Of a DNA stretch of 62,564 nt, positions 19,479 through 27,530 are shown one piece after another. The translations under genes and the position numbers were made by a program. The notes below the pieces were generated by a model that was not told the origin of the DNA, searched no databases, and worked only from the letters and a program-made list of their open reading frames with translations. This DNA is from JBNPEO01 sp050490315. Its GTDB lineage: Bacteria; Actinomycetota; Actinomycetes; Actinomycetales; Micrococcaceae. Where the stretch lies: positions 1 through 62,564 of the forward strand of contig NZ_JBNPEO010000015.1 in assembly GCF_050490315.1 (NCBI RefSeq), read 5' to 3'. How positions within the stretch are numbered: the first letter of the stretch is position 1; the number at the start of each line of letters is the position of its first letter.

Positions 19479-22400
19479 TCAGCTTCCGGAGGCGGCCGGG
19501 CTTCGCAAGGGTCGTAGCCCTTGGAGCGTGGGCGCGGTGAACGCGTAGCGGCCCAGCATGTTGATGTGGGCATCGGCCAGCGGGGACAACCTCGTGATGT
19601 CCTCTTCCGGGATTTCTTGCCCGTTTTCGCGCAGTGCCGTGATGGCGGCATCGGTGTACTTGGTGTTCCAGAGCACGACGGCGTTAAGCACCAGCCCCAG
19701 CGCGCCGAGCTGGTCTTCCTGGCCCTCGCGGTAACGCTGGTAGATTTGCCCGCGCCTACCGTGGAAAATTGCCCGGGCCAGACGATGACGCGACTCCTGC
19801 ACCGTGAGCTGGGAGTTGATGGCCCGCCGGTAGGTCTCATCGGTCGGGTCGATCAGGGACAACAAATGAAGGGTCTTGGCGATGCGCCCATACTCGATGA
19901 GCGCTGCCCCCAGCGGCGCCGGGGACCCGTTCTCACGGGTCAGCATGCGCAGCAGATCGTACGCGCGCACCGATCCGGTAGCCAGGGAAGCGGCCACACG
20001 GGTCATGTCCTCCCAGTGCGTGGTGATTTTTTCCAGGTTGATCCTGTGCCGCGCAACCTCATTGAGTGCCCCATAGTCGGCGGCCGCCTCGCCACGGAAC
20101 GTTGCGCGCCACAGGCGCTGGTCGGTGAGGTCCGCGATGCGTGGGGAGAACCTGTAGCCGAGCAGGGTGAAGATCCCAAAGACCATGTCCGAGTAGGATG
20201 CCGTATCGGAGGCGACGATTTCGGGCTTGGGCCCGCCGTCGAGGTTGAGCATCGTGTCCAGCACATACAGCGAGTCGCGGGCCGTTCCCGGGACCACGAC
20301 GGCGCCGATGCCGGCGACCTGGTCGTTGACGGCGTTGAACCATGTCAGGCCCCGTCCGTGTCCGAAGTATTTCGGGTTCGGGGCCGCGTTGATCGTGCGC
20401 ACCGGGACCACGAACCGTAGCCCGTCCACAGAGGCCAGCAGTCCGCCGCCCCATGAACGGGCTACCGGAATGTTCGACTGGGCGTCGATCAGGAGCGCGT
20501 TGGCGGCGGTGTGGGTCTCGGCGCGGATGTAGTTTGCGTCCACATGCCCCAAGCGTTCACGTGTCAGCGCGGGTTGTCCGTCGGCCACGACAGGGGTCAG
20601 TCCGACATTGCAGGCCTGGGAGATGAGCACGGCAGCCACCGACAGCGGTAGGTCACGCATTCGGGGACCCGACCCGGAAAGGTGAGTGTAGGGGTCAAGG
20701 AATCCGGTCCAGGAATGCACTTCAAGCAGGATCTCGGGAAGATCCACCTTCGGAAGCATCTCTGCAATTTGTGCCCGTAGCCTGGTCAGCGATTCGGGGA
20801 TTTCCAGGGCATCGAGCCGCGCTACAGATAGTTTGGCTCTCCCCTCGCCGTCATCGACCAAACGGACGCTCGAGTCCGGGCCAGCCTTTTCTACGGCTTC
20901 GACTAAGCCGCGCCACGCGGCGTCCAACACGTCGATCTTCGCCCGCAGGTGCTCGTCCACCGGGGTGTCCAGGCTCAATGACCGCAAGGCCGGTTCCCGT
21001 GCCGCATCCCACGCGGGGCCCGCGAGCAGTTGTGCGCGCGGATCACACCATCGGGTTGAAGTTGTTGCAAACACGTCGCGTCGGCGCAGGTTCGCTCGCA
21101 ATTGTTCCAGGACGCACACCACCCACGCGTCGCGGTCAACTTCGGTTCCATCGCTTCGCCCGAACACGGCTGCATGCCAGGATGGCGGCACCAGCGCCGC
21201 GTCAATTTCTTCGCGGCGTACCTTGCGTCGCCCGTGCAGCCCATCGATCCCAGCCAAGGCAGTCACGACACGTTCCCCGGACGGTGTGGCGCCCCAGGGA
21301 ATCGTGGTTCCCAGCAGCTTCAGGAATGGGGCAACGGTGCGGAAGCGTCGAGACATTTGCTCGCGCATCGCGCCCTCAGCGCCAGTTCCGTCAGGGACGA
21401 GCTCGCCGATTTTCGCAACGGCATCAACAATCCGGTCACGGGTAGTGATCTTCTCCAACGCAGCCCATGCGGCAGTGACGTCGAGGCTCTCACCCGCATC
21501 TTCAAGCACGCGCAGCAGCTCGGCTCCGACCCGGGCCAAGACGCTGGAAGCCTTCTCGAGCTCGGGCATCTTCGCCAATCGGTCCGCGGTCGCAGCACGA
21601 CGGGAGGGGCCCATCACCTTTGTCGCCATGAGCAGGTCAAAAAGATCCAGCGCGTCATCGACTGCGGACGCTTCCAACGCCGCAAGCGTTGCCACCAATG
21701 TCGCCGTGCGGCGTGGCTCGGCAAGCCTGCTTAGCGTCTGGGCCTTGGACCCCAGACCGTAGCGGGCCAAGGAACGCACCCGTGCCGGGGGCACCATCGA
21801 CAAGTCAGCCGCCCCGGTCCCGAACGAACGGACCATAGCCGTCCGCTGCAAAGACTTTTCCAGTTCGGGACCCGACACCCGCGTCGGCCCGGTACGCAAC
21901 AATTCTAGGCGGCTTGCCCGATCGCCCCGATCAGCTCCCAGCAAGCTCCGTAGCACCACCGGCAACCGTGGATCGGCGCTCTGAGCCGCAGCAGCAAGCT
22001 GCGCGTGCAAACGGCCCGTCGCTTGGTCGCGGGTCGCGGCCACGATCCGTGCCAATACACTCACGCCGGGCAATAGAATCTTCTCCCGGCGCAACCAGGC
22101 AACCGCGTGTCCGAACAACATGGTGAGCCCCTCACCATGGGTCCAGGACCGAGAAAAGACGAAAGCCGTCAACGCTTCGGTTAAGGGAGCATCAAGGTCC
22201 CGGTACCCGTAGACGGCACGGATCTCGCGTGCATGCGTGTTGGCTGTCTCCACGCGTTCGGTGTATCGCTTGACCACCGAGGGATCCGCGATCCCGAGCT
22301 GCGCCGCAACGTAATCGACCACAGACCATGGCACATCGAGCGGGTCAGCAAGCAGCGCCCCCAAGAACCGGGCCGTTCCGATCTGTAAAGCAAAACCTAG

Positions 22401-22547
22401 CCGGCTGTGCTGACCTCTGCGTCTGCGGATCAACTCCTGATCGGTGTCGTCAAGATAAAAGAACCGCTCCAGATCGTCCTGCGAGGGCTCTCCCACGAAC
22501 CGCCCGAACGCGGCAACCTGCGCATCACTCAAGAATTCAACCGGCAC
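19479..22547 (-). CDS. tnpA: Tn3-family transposase
   Basis: 1022 residues, the normal length. The N-terminus has the DUF4158 region (EFLSDAQVAAFGRFVGEPS). The C-terminal DDE domain has family segments such as VADGQPALTRERLGHVDAN, DTASYSDMVFGIFTLLGY, and LVLNAVVLWNTKYTDAAI near the end. No frameshift was seen. The start lies 36 bases inside the right inverted repeat. It performs replicative transposition together with the resolvase at the other end. Confidence 0.96.
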   Translation of the reverse strand: MPVEFLSDAQVAAFGRFVGEPSQDDLERFFYLDDTDQELIRRRRGQHSRLGFALQIGTARFLGALLADPLDVPWSVVDYVAAQLGIADPSVVKRYTERVETANTHAREIRAVYGYRDLDAPLTEALTAFVFSRSWTHGEGLTMLFGHAVAWLRREKILLPGVSVLARIVAATRDQATGRLHAQLAAAAQSADPRLPVVLRSLLGADRGDRASRLELLRTGPTRVSGPELEKSLQRTAMVRSFGTGAADLSMVPPARVRSLARYGLGSKAQTLSRLAEPRRTATLVATLAALEASAVDDALDLFDLLMATKVMGPSRRAATADRLAKMPELEKASSVLARVGAELLRVLEDAGESLDVTAAWAALEKITTRDRIVDAVAKIGELVPDGTGAEGAMREQMSRRFRTVAPFLKLLGTTIPWGATPSGERVVTALAGIDGLHGRRKVRREEIDAALVPPSWHAAVFGRSDGTEVDRDAWVVCVLEQLRANLRRRDVFATTSTRWCDPRAQLLAGPAWDAAREPALRSLSLDTPVDEHLRAKIDVLDAAWRGLVEAVEKAGPDSSVRLVDDGEGRAKLSVARLDALEIPESLTRLRAQIAEMLPKVDLPEILLEVHSWTGFLDPYTHLSGSGPRMRDLPLSVAAVLISQACNVGLTPVVADGQPALTRERLGHVDANYIRAETHTAANALLIDAQSNIPVARSWGGGLLASVDGLRFVVPVRTINAAPNPKYFGHGRGLTWFNAVNDQVAGIGAVVVPGTARDSLYVLDTMLNLDGGPKPEIVASDTASYSDMVFGIFTLLGYRFSPRIADLTDQRLWRATFRGEAAADYGALNEVARHRINLEKITTHWEDMTRVAASLATGSVRAYDLLRMLTRENGSPAPLGAALIEYGRIAKTLHLLSLIDPTDETYRRAINSQLTVQESRHRLARAIFHGRRGQIYQRYREGQEDQLGALGLVLNAVVLWNTKYTDAAITALRENGQEIPEEDITRLSPLADAHINMLGRYAFTAPTLQGLRPLRSPAASGS

Positions 22548-22583
22548 ACCCTACAGACTACCGACAGCCACGAAGCCAAGGGC

Positions 22584-22620
22584 TAAACGCGCAATCCTGT
22601 TCCATTACTACTCAAACCCC
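22584..22620 (-). repeat. Right terminal inverted repeat of the Tn3-family element
   Basis: Read from the outer end inward on the minus strand it begins ggggtttgagtagtaatgga, matching the left end with two mismatches over 37 bases. The next base outside is 22621, inside the truncated methyltransferase gene. Confidence 0.93.
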
Positions 22621-22873
22621 ATAATTCGGTCAGGCCTTCGGGGGCGTAGTCCAGCGCGGTCATGGTAATCCCTGCCCGCAGGAACGCGAGGGTGTCCCGG
22701 CCCTGGCCCGCGCCGAGTTCGAGAACATCCCTGACGCCTTCGCGTTCAAAGAGTTCCAGTGCTGCCAGTGCCGGCCCGCTGGGGGCCGGGCCGTACATGG
22801 TGGGGTTTGATTCGAAGGTGGTGCGCCAATGCCGGCGCTGGTCATCCAGCACGCGGGGGTCGGTATTTGTCAT
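22621..22873 (-). pseudogene. Class I SAM-dependent methyltransferase, 3' end removed by the transposon
   Basis: The start MTNTDPRVLDDQRRHWRTTF is intact and motif I is present (VLELGAGQGRDTLAFLRAG), followed by TALDYAPEGL. The frame then enters the inverted repeat (WGLSSNGT) and stops at 22583. A complete enzyme would be about 200 residues or more, so about 85 genuine residues remain. Its ATG overlaps the stop of the glutaredoxin-like gene, so it was the third gene of an ArsR-controlled operon. Confidence 0.88.
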
Positions 22874-23148
22874 CGGGGCTCTCCTGGTTCGGTATTCGTC
22901 CGGGCGGATTTCAACATGGGCAGTTGCTCGGGGAGGATGTGCGGGTCGCTGCCTGCCGCGGCCCGCCCGTCCGGGGTGAGGAGCACCGGCAAGCTGGTGA
23001 AGCCGAGCTCGGCCAGCCGCGCGGCGGCGCCGGCGTCACGTGTTACATCGTGCATCAGCACAGAGTGGCCCAAGGTGCTCAGCCAGCGCCGGACGGCGCC
23101 GCACTTGCCGCATCCTGTCCGGCAAAAAACCTCCACAGCCGCGTTCAC
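22870..23148 (-). CDS. Glutaredoxin/thioredoxin-fold protein with CGKC motif
   Basis: A 92-residue protein. The motif FCRTGCGKCGAVRRWL at residues 8-23 is a glutaredoxin-like active site, and the cis-proline region is TSLPVLLTPDG. It has no signal peptide, so it is cytosolic. It overlaps both its neighbours by four bases, showing tight coupling in an ArsR-glutaredoxin-methyltransferase operon. The substrate is not known; a role in arsenic, selenium or sulfur stress is plausible but unproven. Confidence 0.82.
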   Translation of the reverse strand: MNAAVEVFCRTGCGKCGAVRRWLSTLGHSVLMHDVTRDAGAAARLAELGFTSLPVLLTPDGRAAAGSDPHILPEQLPMLKSARTNTEPGEPR

Positions 23149-23507
23149 CGAGCGCCTCCGACGGATGCCGACAGGCGGCGAAGGGCTTCGATGGCCGGCG
23201 CGACCGAATCGGTGGCCAGACAGTAATAGATGTAGGTGCCCCGCCGCTCCCCACGGACGAGACCGCGGTCACGGAGGACACGCAGGTGGTGCGAGACAGC
23301 CGGCTGCCGAAGGCCGGTGGCGTCGACGATGGTGCCCACGGGCACGCACACCGACTCCAGTGCGGCGAGGATCCGCAGTCGGACGGGATCCCCGAGCGCC
23401 TGTGTCAGCGCCGCGAGCTGCCGGGCCTCGTCGACACCGGGCATAGGAGACAGGTCAGGCTGGTCCTGGAGTGTGTCCGCCTCCGAAACGGCGGGGTAAG
23501 TGATCAT
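23145..23507 (-). CDS. ArsR-family winged-helix regulator
   Basis: A 120-residue ArsR/SmtB fold: ALTQALGDPVRLRILAAL, recognition helix GLRQPAVSHHLRVLRDRGLV, and wing GERRGTYIYYCLATDS. One cysteine (SVCVP) precedes the recognition helix and another is in YYC; the exact sensing site is unclear. It heads the operon with the glutaredoxin-like and methyltransferase genes and probably represses it. Confidence 0.92.
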   Translation of the reverse strand: MITYPAVSEADTLQDQPDLSPMPGVDEARQLAALTQALGDPVRLRILAALESVCVPVGTIVDATGLRQPAVSHHLRVLRDRGLVRGERRGTYIYYCLATDSVAPAIEALRRLSASVGGAR

Positions 23508-23521
23508 GACCTTATCAACAC

Positions 23522-23537
23522 ATCTAGATTCATAGAT
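23522..23537. promoter_or_regulatory. ArsR-type operator candidate
   Basis: The short dyad atcta at 23522 and tagat at 23533 in an AT-rich patch lies immediately upstream of the ArsR start at 23507. This size and position are usual for ArsR operators. Confidence 0.5.
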
Positions 23538-23663
23538 ATTCCGGCAAGGAGCAGGTGTCCCGCGCGCATGTCTACTTACCCTCGGGTGAGGAGTTCGGAT
23601 AGTGGCGTCGAGTTTCCTCGACGCTCTTGCCGGGGCCGGAGAAGAGCCATATGGCAGCCGGAC

Positions 23664-24947
23664 TCAGCCAACCGGGTGGTGATCGGTGCCGCGCATACGT
23701 ATTGCGACCAGGATCCCTGATGCTCCGGTGAGTACGGCGACGACTGCGACGGCTGTCGGGATGCCGTAGGCGTCCGCGAGGATGCCGGCGAGCAGTGCTC
23801 CGACGGCGAATCCGCCGTCGCGCCAGAGCCGGTAGATCCCCACCGAGCGTGCCCGCCAGACAGGGTGGGCGACGTCGCCGATGGCGGCCAACAGGGTGGG
23901 GTAGACCATGGCGGTGCCGGCGCCGAGCAGGACCGCGGCGGCCAGCCAGATCCCGAAGTCCTGGCCGAGGGCGACCATTCCCAATGCCACTGCCTGGATG
24001 AGCATGCCGCCGACGATCAGACGCTTACGGCCATACCTGTCAGAGAGTGCACCGGTGACGAGTTGCCCTGCACCCCAGACGGCGGGGTACACGGCCGCCA
24101 GAATGCCGATCTTCTCGATGTTCAGTCCTGCGGCGGCGAACAGCACGGGAAACAGGCCCCAAGCCAGACCGTCGTTGAGGTTGTTCACCATGCCGGCCTG
24201 GCTGACCGAGGAGAGCGACTTGTCCCGGAAGCTGGTCAGGGTGAAGATCTCCCGGTTGCTCAGTTCCCCGTGGGCGCCGGAGTGGGCGGAGACATGGTTG
24301 GCCGCCTCCAGACGGGCGTGGCCCCGGGTTTCGTTCACAGCGAAGACCGAGAGTCCGAGGCCTAGGGCGATGTAGGCGGCGCCGAGCAGGAACGGTCCGG
24401 GCCGCAGACCGTAGGTGGCGGCGATGTAGCCGGTGGCCAGGGCTGTGGCGGCCACGCCGAGGTAGCCGGCGGCCTCGTTCAGGCCCATGGCCAGGCCGCG
24501 ACGCGACGGGCCGATGAGGTCCATTTTCATCACGACGGTGGTGGACCACGTCAGGCCCTGGCTGATGCCCAGGATCACGTTGGCGGCGACGATCCAGCCC
24601 CAGGAAGGTCCGAAGATCAGCAGAAGCGGCACGGGCAAGGCGATGAGCCAGCCGGTGATCAGGACGGGTTTGCGGCCGTAGCGGTCAGAGAGGGTCCCTG
24701 CGAAGTAGTTGGTGGCGGCCTTGGCCACGCCGAAGGCCAGGATGTAGGTCAGGGCGGATGTGTAGAGGTCGAGGTGGAAGACCTGCCCGGCCAGCAGGGG
24801 CAGGACGGTCCGCTCCTGGCCGAGGGTGCCCCCGACCAGGGCGTTGACGGCGACCAGGAGCATGAACTGGGCCAGGTTCTGCCGCAGGCCCAAGGTGATT
24901 GCGTCGCGGGTGGCGGGTTTGTGGGTGGCGGGGGTGTGGTTGTTCAT
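23664..24947 (-). CDS. Major facilitator superfamily transporter
   Basis: A 427-residue protein with 12 predicted helices. The MFS loop motif occurs twice (GTLSDRYGRKPVLITGW and GALSDRYGRKRLIVGG). The Cys/His-poor sequence gives no substrate hint. It overlaps by 4 bases with the preceding beta-lactamase-fold scrap, so it replaced or follows the deleted part of that gene. It is divergent from the ArsR-rhodanese regulator at 25217, which suggests it is under its control. Confidence 0.92.
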   Translation of the reverse strand: MNNHTPATHKPATRDAITLGLRQNLAQFMLLVAVNALVGGTLGQERTVLPLLAGQVFHLDLYTSALTYILAFGVAKAATNYFAGTLSDRYGRKPVLITGWLIALPVPLLLIFGPSWGWIVAANVILGISQGLTWSTTVVMKMDLIGPSRRGLAMGLNEAAGYLGVAATALATGYIAATYGLRPGPFLLGAAYIALGLGLSVFAVNETRGHARLEAANHVSAHSGAHGELSNREIFTLTSFRDKSLSSVSQAGMVNNLNDGLAWGLFPVLFAAAGLNIEKIGILAAVYPAVWGAGQLVTGALSDRYGRKRLIVGGMLIQAVALGMVALGQDFGIWLAAAVLLGAGTAMVYPTLLAAIGDVAHPVWRARSVGIYRLWRDGGFAVGALLAGILADAYGIPTAVAVVAVLTGASGILVAIRMRGTDHHPVG

Positions 24948-25171
24948 TTGGCGGCGATGCTCAATCCGCGCCTGGAGGCTTCGCTGCGTACGTGTCGCAG
25001 ATCGCGTTCCGGGTCCATGACGGGGGCTCGGCCCTCACCAAGGTCCAGGAGGTGGGTGGACTTGCCTAGTCCCTCGTCTACGGCGGGGATCAGATTCAAG
25101 GGGCCCATGACTCTCAGTCCTTCCACGCCGGAGGTGAATTCCGGCGGCAGAGTGGTATTCCAGATAAACAT
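24944..25171 (-). pseudogene. N-terminal fragment of a metallo-beta-lactamase-fold gene
   Basis: A 75-residue frame. Residues about 27-75 (VDEGLGKSTHLLDLGEGRAP then VMDPERDLRHVRSEASRRGL) resemble the first strands of persulfide-dioxygenase-type beta-lactamase proteins. The HxHxDH metal motif and everything after it are missing. The frame ends and overlaps the MFS start by ATGA. It may be a deletion relic or a small leader protein; relic is favoured because of the incomplete fold. Confidence 0.65.
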
Positions 25172-25194
25172 GGAATAGTATTTGTTCCAGTATT
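25171..25194. promoter_or_regulatory. Operator candidate between MFS and ArsR-rhodanese genes
   Basis: The inverted repeat tggaa...ttcca at 25171-25189 and the direct repeat agtatt at 25178 and 25189 sit in the 45-base divergent gap. The site overlaps the minus-strand start codon. This is where the ArsR-rhodanese protein would be expected to bind. Confidence 0.6.
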
Positions 25195-25216
25195 ACATGG
25201 ATCTTTGGAGGAGCAA

Positions 25217-25891
25217 GTGGGCGACAAGGTCAGGAAATCGGAACTCTTCGAAGAGTTCGCCAGGGTGGGCAAGGCCATGGGCAACGGCAAGCGCTTGGAG
25301 CTGCTGGACCTGCTCACCCAGGGAGAGCGCAGCGTGGAAACCCTCGCCGCGGCCGCCGGACTGGGGCTTAGCACGGCCTCGGCCCACCTGCAGGCCCTGC
25401 GCCAGGCGGGACTGGTCACCACCCGGCGGGACGGCAACCGGATCCACTACGACCTCGCCGGCCCGGACATCCTCCGGCTCTACAGCCTGCTCCGTTCCGT
25501 CGCGCAGGAGCACGTGGCGGACGTCGAAGCCAAACGCGTCGCCTACCTGGGGCTGGATGGCGCGCGGGTCGAAGAGGAGGAAGTCGCCCGTGAAGACCTG
25601 CTCGTGCGTGCGGGCGCGGGAACCGTGACCGTCCTGGACGTGCGCCCCGACGAGGAGTATCACGCCGCCCACATCCCCGGAGCCCTCTCCATCCCGCTCG
25701 AGGAGCTCCGCGACAGGCTCTCCGAGTTGCCCGGGGACCGGGAGATCGTCGCCTACTGCCGCGGCGCCTATTGCGTCCTGGCCTACGAGGCGGTAGACCT
25801 GCTGCGCTCCACCGGCCGGAGGGCCAGACGGCTGAACGAGGGAATGCTCGAATGGCGCCTCGGCGGCCTGCCCGTGGAAGCGGCCGCTTAG
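25217..25891 (+). CDS. ArsR-rhodanese fusion regulator
   Basis: A 224-residue fusion. Residues about 1-95 are an ArsR winged helix (LGLSTASAHLQALRQAGLVT and RRDGNRIHYDLAG). Residues about 120-220 are a rhodanese domain with LDVRPDEEYHAAHIPGA and the active loop AYCRGAYCVLAYEA, with two cysteines. The combination suggests a regulator that senses sulfane sulfur or a related oxidised ligand. The start is GTG 25217 after ggagga at 25207; TTG 25205 would overlap that ribosome site. Confidence 0.92.
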   Translation: MGDKVRKSELFEEFARVGKAMGNGKRLELLDLLTQGERSVETLAAAAGLGLSTASAHLQALRQAGLVTTRRDGNRIHYDLAGPDILRLYSLLRSVAQEHVADVEAKRVAYLGLDGARVEEEEVAREDLLVRAGAGTVTVLDVRPDEEYHAAHIPGALSIPLEELRDRLSELPGDREIVAYCRGAYCVLAYEAVDLLRSTGRRARRLNEGMLEWRLGGLPVEAAA

Positions 25892-25985
25892 ACACATCAC
25901 TGCCCTGCCGCCACGATGAAGGCACAATCGTCGTTCACAGGGACCCGGTACCAAGAAGACTCATCACAATGATGGAGGTCTTCAC

Positions 25986-26240
25986 ATGATGTATGGATGG
26001 AACGGCGGCTGGGGAGTCTGGGGTGGGCGCTGATGGCACTGATGATGCTGATCTTCTGGGGCGGCGTTGTTACCGTTGTGATCCTGCTGCTCCGGCGCAG
26101 CCGGGGTTCGGAACCACCGTGGCCCTCGGGCCCCTACGCCCCGGCCCACGACGAGGCTGAACGAATCCTCAACGAACGATTCGCCCGGGGGAAAATCGAC
26201 GAAACTGAATTCACCGCGCGCCGGACAGCCCTCAGGCGCA
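25986..26240 (+). pseudogene. SHOCT-domain small membrane protein, frameshifted copy
   Basis: It starts MMYGWNGGWGVWG after the ribosome site ggaggt. The frame then hits TGA at 26031 while the remainder (ALMALMMLIFWGGVVTVVI, then ERILNERFARGKIDETEF) continues in another frame. The intact paralog at 27080-27337 reads through the same point, so one base was lost or gained between 26010 and 26035. A shorter start at 25997 could still give a variant protein, but that frame also runs past the normal SHOCT end. Confidence 0.8.
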
Positions 26241-26460
26241 ATGATGACACCGCGTTCCCGAAGCCAGCTGCTGATCGGGATCCTCGCCACACTGGCCCTC
26301 ACGGCCCTTTCTCTCGCCGCCGTCGCGGTCCTGGCCGTCCCGCGTGCGGGCGTCGGCTCTACCAACAATGACGGCTGCGCGGTTCCCGGCCTGGCCGGAA
26401 GCGTCGTCAACGTTGCCGCGACCGACATGGGCGGTCCCATGATGGGCCGCCCCGAAACTG
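26241..26460 (+). pseudogene. 5' fragment of a cupredoxin gene
   Basis: The frame from the ATG at 26241 has a membrane segment (LLIGILATLALTALSLAAVA), then CAVPGLAGSVVNVAATDMGG. It follows the start of the intact cupredoxin at 26511-27083, whose matching part reads CVAPNLPGPVVSVSLTNMGG. Similarity ends at about 26460; the copper-binding domain is absent. It pairs with the frameshifted SHOCT gene as a decayed second copy, convergent with the intact one. Confidence 0.8.
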
Positions 26461-26510
26461 CCGTCTGCTTGCGGGCGTCAATGTCGCGGGGCGGAGACTT
26501 CGCGAAGGGA

Positions 26511-27083
26511 CTAGGTGACGGTGAGTTGGGTGTACATGCCGGCTGCGTAGTGGCCGGGGAGGTTGCAAACGAGCTCATAGCGCCCTGGCGGCAACGTGAC
26601 GGTGACCCAGCCTGACGCGCCGGGAAGGATTCCTTGCCCGGCGCCGTCGGCGCAGGTGTTGGAAGCTTCCCCGAGACTGCCCGCCTCATCGATTTTGGCG
26701 TCCGCGCCGATCGGGCGGGTGCCGGGTATCTGGCTCTCGGGAAGGGGAAGGATGACGAGTTCGTGGCTGATGGTGCCGGCGTTGGTGACCAGGAAGGACA
26801 CCGGGCCGTGCGCCACAGTGTTTCGGTCTGCCGTCATTCGCATGGCGCCGCCCATCATGCCGTTGCGCGGGCGCAACATGGGTCCGCCCATGTTGGTCAG
26901 TGAAACGGAGACGACCGGTCCAGGAAGATTCGGTGCCACGCACCGGGTCCGGGACAGAAAACCGGCGCCCCCGGGGTTCACAACACCTCCCACGACGCCG
27001 ACCGCCACGAGGGACAGTGCGGTCAGAAGAATCACGGATGTGATTGCGAGGATGATCTGCGCGCGGCGGCTCAACGAGTTCAA
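26511..27083 (-). CDS. Membrane-anchored cupredoxin (sulfocyanin-like)
   Basis: A 190-residue protein with an N-terminal membrane helix (residues about 9-32). A cupredoxin domain ends YELVCNLPGHYAAGMYTQL, with the type-1 copper ligands Cys, His and Met; an upstream His is in SHELVILPL. It should bind one copper and act outside the membrane as an electron carrier or copper carrier. Its start overlaps the stop of the SHOCT gene by ATGA, so the two are translationally coupled. Confidence 0.88.
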   Translation of the reverse strand: MNSLSRRAQIILAITSVILLTALSLVAVGVVGGVVNPGGAGFLSRTRCVAPNLPGPVVSVSLTNMGGPMLRPRNGMMGGAMRMTADRNTVAHGPVSFLVTNAGTISHELVILPLPESQIPGTRPIGADAKIDEAGSLGEASNTCADGAGQGILPGASGWVTVTLPPGRYELVCNLPGHYAAGMYTQLTVT

Positions 27084-27337
27084 TCCTGGCGCCTGAGCGC
27101 CGTGCGCCGGGCAGTGAACTCCTGCTCGTCGATTTCCCCGCGGGCGAAGCGCTCAGTAAGGATTCGCTCGGCGTCGTGGTGCGGCGGCCGCTGTGCGCCC
27201 GGTCCCTCACCGGGATGGGGACGCCGGAGCAGGAGCACAACGACAGTGACTACTCCGCCCCAGAAAATCAGCATCAACACGGCCATGGCTACCCACGCGC
27301 CGATACCCCAGCCATTCCCGTCCCACCCATACATCAT
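27080..27337 (-). CDS. SHOCT-domain small membrane protein
   Basis: An 85-residue protein starting MMYGWDGNG (ATG 27337, ribosome site gaggaggt). One transmembrane helix (VAMAVLMLIFWGGVVTVVVL) is followed by a C-terminal SHOCT motif (ERILTERFARGEIDEQEFTA). SHOCT is a short oligomerisation domain of unknown function. Two more SHOCT proteins occur nearby, one beside a multicopper oxidase and one fused to a coiled coil, so this family seems tied to the copper genes here. Confidence 0.85.
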   Translation of the reverse strand: MMYGWDGNGWGIGAWVAMAVLMLIFWGGVVTVVVLLLRRPHPGEGPGAQRPPHHDAERILTERFARGEIDEQEFTARRTALRRQD

Positions 27338-27530
27338 GATCAGACCTCCTCTGACGAAACTACGTCGGTCCCGCTTCCCGGAACAGTGCCCAAAGGCCCG
27401 GCGGGTGTATACAGTCTGCTTCAGGGGGCCGGCGGCAGCCGGCCATGCTCCGAGCGCACGCGGACACAAAAGTCAGGCAGCGGGCCTGTTTCGCGTCCCG
27501 TGGGCCTCCGGCCCGGAGGGCGGCCGGGTC

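Larger units (their letters stand above)
14203..22620. mobile_element. Tn3-family transposon, about 8.4 kb, with two permease passenger modules
   Basis: Bounded by inverted repeats that start GGGGT (14203-14239 and 22584-22620). It contains a serine resolvase gene with a probable res site at the left, a DUF4158-type Tn3 transposase at the right, and two passenger pairs: PadR with an APC permease, and MerR with a SulP transporter. The five bases outside the ends (gtgat at 14198-14202 and ataat at 22621-22625) are not identical, and the two flanks are different broken genes. The element is therefore not in a simple insertion. Confidence 0.9.

Noticed and set aside
14198..22625. Target-site duplication of the Tn3-family element
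   Set aside because: Flanking pentamers gtgat and ataat differ, so a duplication cannot be claimed.
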